Assembly (NCBI GenBank): GCA_033032175.1
Contig: CM065325.1
Span: 10,072,930-10,136,929, forward strand
Direction of reading: 5' to 3'
Length of the DNA: 64,000 nt
Origin: Saturnia japonica
Lineage: Eukaryota; Arthropoda; Insecta; Lepidoptera; Saturniidae
Positions 51,601-60,600 of the stretch are shown here, one piece after another (the first letter of the stretch is position 1; each line of letters starts with the position of its first letter). The position numbers were made by a program, and so were the translations under genes. The notes below the pieces were generated by a model. The model had not been told where the DNA came from. It saw nothing but the letters and a program-made list of their open reading frames with translations, and did not search any database.

Positions 51601-54600
51601 ATATTTTAAAAAAGTTGTACTATTACGAAAAGTTTTCGAATTGCTTGTGTAAATATTAAACCGTTGGCATTTTAACGACTGTCAGCTTAGAACATCAACA
51701 GTTTGACAGTAGGCCTTCGGGCAACGGGAAGAGGTCGAGACGGTGACAGAAATATCGTTTAGAGATGCGATGTAAAGAAGAAGTAGGTGCATACCGTACG
51801 TTCCTAAGTAATGTATTCGCAAACAAACAATAAAACATAACACGTTCCATTAGAGTGGATAAGAGCTTCTTTTTATTATTTTACACGAAACGAATTCCTT
51901 CCAAATAATATTATGCTTCTCTAAGAAATAGGGTTTAGTTACTTAAGATACGGGTTATTTCCGTGTGCCGTGAAATTATTACTCTTATATTGTCTTTACC
52001 AAATACCTTCGGAGATTAATAGAATGTGGTATGATCAAGATCCTCGGAATTTTGTTATGTCGTATATTAGTTTTTCCATATACTTTTCGAAAGAAAGCAT
52101 TCATTCTTATGATGTGTAAGTTACTAGAATAGATAGTTATTGTAAAGTCAATGATTTTGATTTTATAGCAGAGAAAATAAATGAAAGGTTGATGAACATT
52201 GGTGCCAGTATATAATTATTATAGAAGGTTATAAATATATTTATTAAAATAATATATTATATTGCGTAAAATTGTCAATTGAAAGAACGAAGTCGTCCAA
52301 GGTAATTAATTACACGATACCTTTTATAAAGTAAATTGAATGTAACTAATTAACAAAGAAAATAGGTATTGTGAATTATTAACAATTCAATTTACCTTCT
52401 AAGAGTAATCAATCTACTATTTTCTACATTACTAAAATTTACCTGAACAAATAAATCTTTAGTTTTAAAAAATTTAATTTATAATTTTATGTTTGTTGTA
52501 CGAAGAATGATTTTGTTAAGTTATATAGAATGTTTAACTTACCTACAAAAGCAACGTTGTAAATTTTTTGCCATTTGGCAATGTTTCATCTCATCACAAG
52601 AAACCAAAGATAACGAGCCAGTTTTACGAGCATCTAGGGATGTCCTTATGTCCTATAGGGGACGATCACCAGCAAAATTTCTCTACTTCATGAATTATTT
52701 ACGGCCACAAACAATCTTAATCTTTAATATGATTTTAGTTAAACTATTGCCCCTATTTTCATGTTTTAAATGTATAATTTATTACTTACTTTTCATAGCC
52801 CGGTTACTGGCCTTTAATATTTCATACAATAAAATACTATAGAGTTTTTAAACAATTTCAATTAATTAGTCACGAAGTTGCGGTATTGTATACTATATTC
52901 TAACATTTTGGTGAAGTTGTAAATGATATCTGAAATGTGACGTAAATAAATGAAGTTCGGTTCTTTTGAATTACAAATTAATACACAGAACATGACTTTG
53001 GGTTTGCTAGGAATATCACATTACCAAGCAGTTTACTAACTCGTGTTTAATATCTTTGCATCTTGCACGATGACATGGACAAACAGTATGGAGCTAACGT
53101 AGAAATTGTGAATAGTTTCGAATTTAATTATTGTTATTATGGAACTAACAGATAAGTGACAATGACTGGCATATGTGCAAATCAATCTTGCCAATGATAA
53201 AAAAATCAACATACATTTTTCAGGTGTCAAAAATGTACATTTCTAATTGTGTCTTATATTCTTTAAATATAATTAAGAAACTTTAAAAATTTAATTTCAA
53301 ATAATAATTTAAACAATTGTTTATATACATCTTTGTCCCAAAAGTATCCGACCTGCACCTGTAACTTCGCACTGGCATTATTTTTCGTCGTCCGGATCAT
53401 GGCATCCTTCGAAGTAGTCCCCCTGCGACTGATCAAGACGCTCCCATTGGTGCTTCCACATCCTGATGCAGTTCTGATAATCGGTTTTCGCAATGGCCAT
53501 GAGTGCACGCATCGCATTCGTTTCAACGGTCTCTCTGTCGTGAAACCGGTGTCCTTTGAGCGGCTTTTTTAATTTTGGGATCAGTCCAAAGTCGCAGGGT
53601 TCTATGTCGGGACTCAGCGGAAGTCGCCAGAGTTGTTTATAATGTGTTTCGCTAAAAACTGTTGCACGAGGTTCGATTAATGAATGACGCGTTATCATGG
53701 TGGAGAAGGCAGTCGCCGTTCGCCCAATCACTCTTTTATTTGAGGTTTGCATATACAAGCATCTTCAAAGGCCTCCTGCATCATTTCGATGGTCTCTACA
53801 CAACTCTTTCCGAGTTTGGAGCAAAACTTTATACAAATTTTCAACGATAGCAAAATCCCACAAACGCGAAATCGACAATTTACGTAAAGACACGCTGCGC
53901 TCGAAATAACAAATCTCGTCGGTTGCCATGGTAGCTGATGACTTCGTGAAGAGTCACTTGTTACGCTCGTACTCTATAAAAGTCATTTCGACGTTTTGGC
54001 GCCAAGTTATGGGTACAGTCTGATACTTTTGGGACACACCTCTTATTGTTATTTTTCTTAAAGAAAACATTTGAACCCAATAAAGAAAATCACTACAATG
54101 AAATGGCATGTATCTTATTTTTGTATCCATGAAAATACTTTAAAACATTCGAGGAATTGGTTTTATTTATGTTTGGGTTTTACTTACTCTTGATTCCATC
54201 AACAAAACAAGAGTTCGTGAAAAAAATTCTACCGATGTCAATGGCTCTGATTTAATTCAATTGAATCGTACCTACTCGTCAACCAATGTAACACTAGTTG
54301 AGTCAAATGATTTGGATGAATAAAATTTGTCTCTAATTATAATATGTTCCAATTAATAAACGTACAATAGAATACTAACAACCGCCCGGAACTTCATACG
54401 CGTTAATCTCTTTATTTATATATATAGAAATGATTGCTGGTTTGTGTGTTTATCTCTCCTATGCGTTCCTAAAGAATTCCTCTATGCCATCATAACCATT
54501 TAAAAACAAAAATTTCTTATTGGTAGCGTGAAAAAAATCGCGTCAATCGACGTGATTTTGAATTCTTGCAATAAGCCTACGTTTTCGGTGAAGGAATTAA

Positions 54601-57600
54601 TACATCGTAACGAAACCATAGCATGGTAATAAGGCATTTCCTACTGTACGCCTGGCTAACTACCACCTTCAAGTTGAAAATCTGTCGCCAAGCTCTTATT
54701 TGTATGTTTCGGCAACTGCACGAGAGCCATTCCTTTCACTAGGCTTAGCGTGTTGCCATCTTGGGCCACATCGTCACTTAATATCAGGTTAGATGTGGCC
54801 AAACGCCGCGCTATACCTATAAATCGAATTGCGATGAAACGTTGATGAGTTCTTTTTGTTTGAATCGCGTATACACGCGAGGGTTCTGAATTAGTGCAAC
54901 TGGATTACAAAAGATGGCGCGCGAGTCGTTTCATTTCGAAGACAACCAGAACGAAGTTATGGGTTGAAGCTCGTTGTAATATAAAACTGAATAATAATAA
55001 TAAAAATATAGCGTATACCACTCGGGGATAATGTAGCTACCCTAAAAAGCTACAAGTTAGTAAAAGAATTTTCATAATCGGATCAGTGTTACACTGTATT
55101 CACAAACTTGTGCTTATTTAGAAGTAAATTCTCTTGCCATGGTTTAAAAATAGTTTAGCAATACTCAATTTAGACCAACGAATACAATGATAAAATTATG
55201 TCATCGCCTCGTATCTGTCGACGCCAATATTTATTTTTACTTTGCTAAAGCTATTATGATAACAAAATAAATAAATAGTAATTTGAAGTATGTATTATCT
55301 GATTTTAAACAAAAAAGTTTAAAAGTTATTTGTAAACATTTCGTAATACGTAATAGGTAGTGCATATTTTGTATTTCTTTGGAACCTTATTCTCTAAAGA
55401 TTTTATGTTTAAACGGATAAAAACCCCACCCCATTACCGAAAAACATTGTGATTTCATGATTTTCCTTTTATGTTAAACTGTATTAAAACGTATACTTTA
55501 AGAGGTTCACATTTTCTAAAAATCAATTGACTTTGTTTTCCGTGGCCTCAAATACCTTATATTACACTAATAATTATACTGTAATTTAATTTTGAAATTT
55601 CATTACTTCACATTTTCACAGAACGTTGACGTCTCAGGTTTTTATTTTCTTGTCCCACTTAACCACTGGAATGTTTGTGTGTGAAAAATATTAAAATTTT
55701 ACGATTCTTACATACAGTTTATGTGCTATAAAAAACCTTTTTACATAATGCAATTTATAAGCAAATATTTGGCTTTTAACAGCTTTATAAATCTTTGGTT
55801 AATGCGGTTCTAAGGCCTTCTTATATCTTTTTATATGTCGCGTGCCAAATGTATTCAACGCTCGTCTTGGATCTGTACGAGTGTTTCGATCCACCTGTCT
55901 GACCTATCTATTGCTTTAGTTTATTCGTTCAGAATAACAATATCGGAACGGAAAGAACGAATATTCTATGAGCATAAATTTCAAAGTTTATATAGCCATC
56001 ATACCTACGTGTTATGAATTTAATGAAAACTTTATAGATTTTTTTTTTTTCATCTACTTAATAAACCTCAAGAGATTGTTTTTTGTTTATTTATTTGAAC
56101 GCGCTAATATCTGGAACTATTAGTCATATTCGTTTTTTTTTCTGACTACACTGTTAATCCTTAGGGCCCTGGAGCCATTAGAGTCTTGACAGCATCATTG
56201 GGCTTGGGTCAGATTTGATAAATTATTTTTGCATTTTTTAGTGTGTTAAATATGAGCTCAATCGGTCAAGTACAGAAATTATAGAATTACTAACAGACGC
56301 ACACAAGATTTTGATATCGTATATAAGGTGTTTATTTACTTTTTTATGTCTCGTTTATTTATTATTTTTATATTAAAGAATAAAATTTTACTATACCACC
56401 TTAAAGAGTAAAGCAGTAACCGTGAAAGTTAATTAATCTGGCAAGCTGTTAGCAAGTACGGGAAGTGAGAACAATGATAGTCGAATAAATAATTTAACAC
56501 GAGTAAAACCATGTGGCACAGCTATTCATCTAATATATTTCAAATAGGTAGTCACGGAAATATGCTGATATCATAGATTTAATATTAATAGCTGAAATAC
56601 TATTTTTCTCATATTCCAACGTATATTGCACTGTGGTAATCTTTTAAAAAAATAATATATTATTTATGTATAGCAAACAAATTGTTCGTATAAACTAGTC
56701 AACAACGAAACGGGTGTATGAATTCATATGCTCCACCCTTATAATGTCAAGGATTTATCGAGGACGGAAGCGATACTCCCGCGACTTTTTTCTGTTACAA
56801 TAAACTCTTGTGTTAGCATTGTGCTTTAAGATAATTTTAACGACTAAATTATGACGTGTGCGGTGTAATGAGGTATATTTTGTTGTTAATTTGTAGAATA
56901 GACGGTATTGAAAACGTAGGTTCGCGTTAACTTTTTTCTATAATTTACAGAATAGCACATTATTGCAAAGGCTGTGAAATAGGCAATTGCAGGCCGAGTA
57001 TGAGTTTAAAGGCCGAGCCGTAGGCGAGGACTTTACTAATACGAGTAATTACAATTTCCGCCGAGGCATTTATAGTGCTTTTCTCAAACATGCATGGAAA
57101 TAAAAAATGCTTTTTATATTATACATTTCATTAAATTAATATTAAATGTTACATTAGTTATATTGGGGCAATTACTAAAAGAAAATGTTATTGATTTCCC
57201 CGCTACATTTATGTTTGTTTGTTGAACTTCTGATGCGGTTTGCAGATGGGTATTGGATGTAGTGGTAGATGGCTGAATATGCTGTTTTGAGGTGAATGGC
57301 TGTGGACTTACATGTTGGCAAGTGGCCAGCGGGTGAGATTCTGTTTCCGAATTAGGTTGCATTGTGATATTTTGATTTATTTTATTATTAATATCATTTT
57401 TGATTTCAATTGAATCCTCAATGTAGCCTTCAGCCACTTTATCAGACTTCCAGCCTCCGTGTCTTTTCAGAGTCGTCTAATTCGCTCCAGAATCACCCAG
57501 AAGAGTGGCTGAAGACCTACGGAAACAATGTCCAATGTAACATTCAGGATTTGTCATGTTTAAATAAGTTACTATTTCTTTAGGTATTTTAGCTATTTTG

Positions 57601-60600
57601 TGTCTTCCAATGACCTGTTTCGTGCCTTTCCTTTCTGAAAATTAAGAAAAAACCTATATGATGTTGTGTTCGCTGGACGAAGATTATATGTATTAAGTAT
57701 GTAAATAACAAATCAAGACGAATTTTGAGCTTTGCCGCCAATTTTCTATTTATCATCTGTGTCGAAAGGCAAGCGCATTTATGGCTATACAGCCATGTGA
57801 ACGCAATTTGTATTAAGTAAAGAGACCTACTTTGGTATGCCAAGAATGATAAAAGAGATCCAATCAAAGAGTATTTAATAATCCCAGCACGCCGTTTCAT
57901 ACAACATTGCGGGAGCGTTGTAATGTTCCAAATTCAAAAACGCTCCTGCAATGGATTTCATTTTCTTTGTCCGTAAATTCGATACTTCGCGTGTTCGATA
58001 AAAAAACGCTTTTTTTCAATCTCAGTTTGTGCAGTAATTAAGTATATTCCAGAAACAACAGTGACCAATTCTATTGGCAGTCGTCGTTTTTATGCCACAT
58101 CATAAATGCCCATTCACGCCTCGTTTGATTGACTCGATATCATAGGAGGGCCGAGGGAGGAAGGGGAAAAGCTGTCTGGAAGGCGATTCCACATTTTCAA
58201 ATTTACGGCAAACGTAAAAATTTGCAAACTATTTTGTTGCTACCTTTTACAGTGTAGTTAGTTGGCTTTGTATACTAGCCGGAGTTGTTCTGGTGCAGAA
58301 CAGAGACGAAATCTTTCAGAATTGTTTTTTTTTGCATTATTATTATTTGTTGTTTCATCAAATGTTTAATAAATAACCCCGACACAATTTATACACTGAA
58401 ATATTTCTGTATTATTTCAATTTTCCACTATACAAGTATTAAATTCATAGAATACTGTTGGACAGTTAATAAATATGTACCTACTTATTCCAAGATAAAC
58501 ATTGTTATCCACCATGTCAGATAAACATATCGCTATTACCGACTCACATTGTGGGATGTTTATTTTTACACTACGATAATAATTAATAATTGTCGCAGAA
58601 TTTTTTTTACAAAATTACCTAATATTATGTTGAAATTCTTGAACAATGTTATATGAGATAACTGGTCTGCTATTAAACTATTTCAAACCAATGTTAAACC
58701 TCATAGTATATTATTTGCGAGATCGTTCATCGTGAATTTTATTTTATTAATCATGAATAAAAATGTCTTCAGTCTACTTGTATGTTTAAAAAAAATGGTA
58801 GTTGTTATAGATAAAAATGATTTCTGAACTGTGAAGATTGTAATTGAAACTTGGATATTCATGTAGTTAAATTTACAATATAGAAGTCAATTTTTTTTTA
58901 CAAAAGTTAATTTACGGTATATTATCTAGCTATTTATGTGAAACATCTCACATAATCACTTATTAGTATAGCAGCACCAACGGTCGATTTGTTTAAAGAC
59001 TATGTATGAAAGAGAAATTATCTAAAGACAGTTAAGGTTTTAAATATTATGGATAAAAAGGTAAATGTGACGTATGAAAGAGAAACCAAATAAATAAGTA
59101 GGTACAATCTGCACTTTAGCTCTGAACTTTCAGTACGGACTGTGTTCAGTCTAGTTAAATATTACATTGCTCTCAAAGTTCAACGACCTTACGTCTGGTA
59201 TTCAAGTCGCAGTTTACGACCCAAGGCTCTGCTGGGTTATCATGTTTTTTCTTTTAGTGCTTTTGTTCAGAATTGTTTTGCCTACGGATAATAAGGTCGA
59301 ATCACACGATAGACGTTTAGAAAATTGAATTACATCCTTACTTAGGTATTTTGATTTAATTAAAGAAAAGAGAGTATTTTTGGTTATAATTTCACTTTTG
59401 GTTGTTTGGCTTTGAGTATATTCTAATTTGTAGATAACAATAACTTTCTTTTTTCAGTACCTACTAAATATTGTAGACAAAATAATTTTACATACAAATG
59501 ATATCTAATATAACGTTTTGTTTCTTTTTATCGTCTTATTTACTAAATTATTTAGTTTTGTCAAATTAACACCCGTTAAGAAGAATTTGTTTCTTTTTTT
59601 AAAACGATAGTGTTGTAAGTTTTATCGCCTACTTAAATGAAATAACTTCGAATAACTGTTTGTTAAAAGCTAGACCATAAAAACTGTTTAGGTCGTCTAC
59701 ACTGAGTGCAGACAACAAGTACTTGTAGTGACAAGGTATCCTGAGTACTATTCAGATTTTCTACCTGCATGTACGTGCAGGTGACTATCATAATCATGGT
59801 TGTCAAACAATATTATCGTAATATTTATATGTATATATTAATAAGTGAGAAGAAAACTTCGGACACCTTTTTAAGCGTATTGCATGCACGGAAGACTGAG
59901 ATTTGGTATAGTATAGCGAATCGTAATCCGAACAGTGCCATTGAACTTAGACTCCCCAAAATATTGACATTGTCATTTTAAATTTAACCAATATAGCGAA
60001 AATTACTCTTGTGTACGTAATAGTGTGCCATATTTGCTATGTCTTTAATATCTTTACATTTAAATTCAAATATGATTTAAAGCCTACGTTTGTCGTTTGA
60101 CGGATAAATAAAAAAACTGTCACATTATGTGACCCTTAAATTTGTGACCCTCTTTTGTGAAATAAAAAATATAATTAAAGCAATTATTATTAAATGAGTT
60201 CAATAAACTAATATAATTTGTAATCACGGGACGAAAATAACTCTGCTTAGAAGTATGTAGTCAAATGGAGCTACATTTTGTACAGCGGTTCTTAAATTTA
60301 TATTAGCGGTGCAACCCTTTATTGTTCTTGGTTTTAGACTCTTTTTAAAAACTAAATATTTTACGGAGTCCCAATTATAACAAAATCTGTCTGGCTGGGA
60401 GAGAGTATTTTTTTAAAATTTTCGAACAGTTGTTCTTTAGTCAAGTTTTCTTTCAGCGAAGCCGTCGCAGTGGTTTTTCAGGGCCGAAGTCTCCTCGCAA
60501 GCACACTGAGTATTTAGCTGACATAGAAAAACCAAAAATACCTACGGAATGTTATAATAATAATAATCATACATAGCAATCCCGCCTGTATTCCCCGAAG

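Noticed and set aside
57589..57900. 103-codon open frame on the minus strand
   Set aside because: It overlaps the recombinase fragment in another frame and has no motif. The recombinase frame explains the conserved part.
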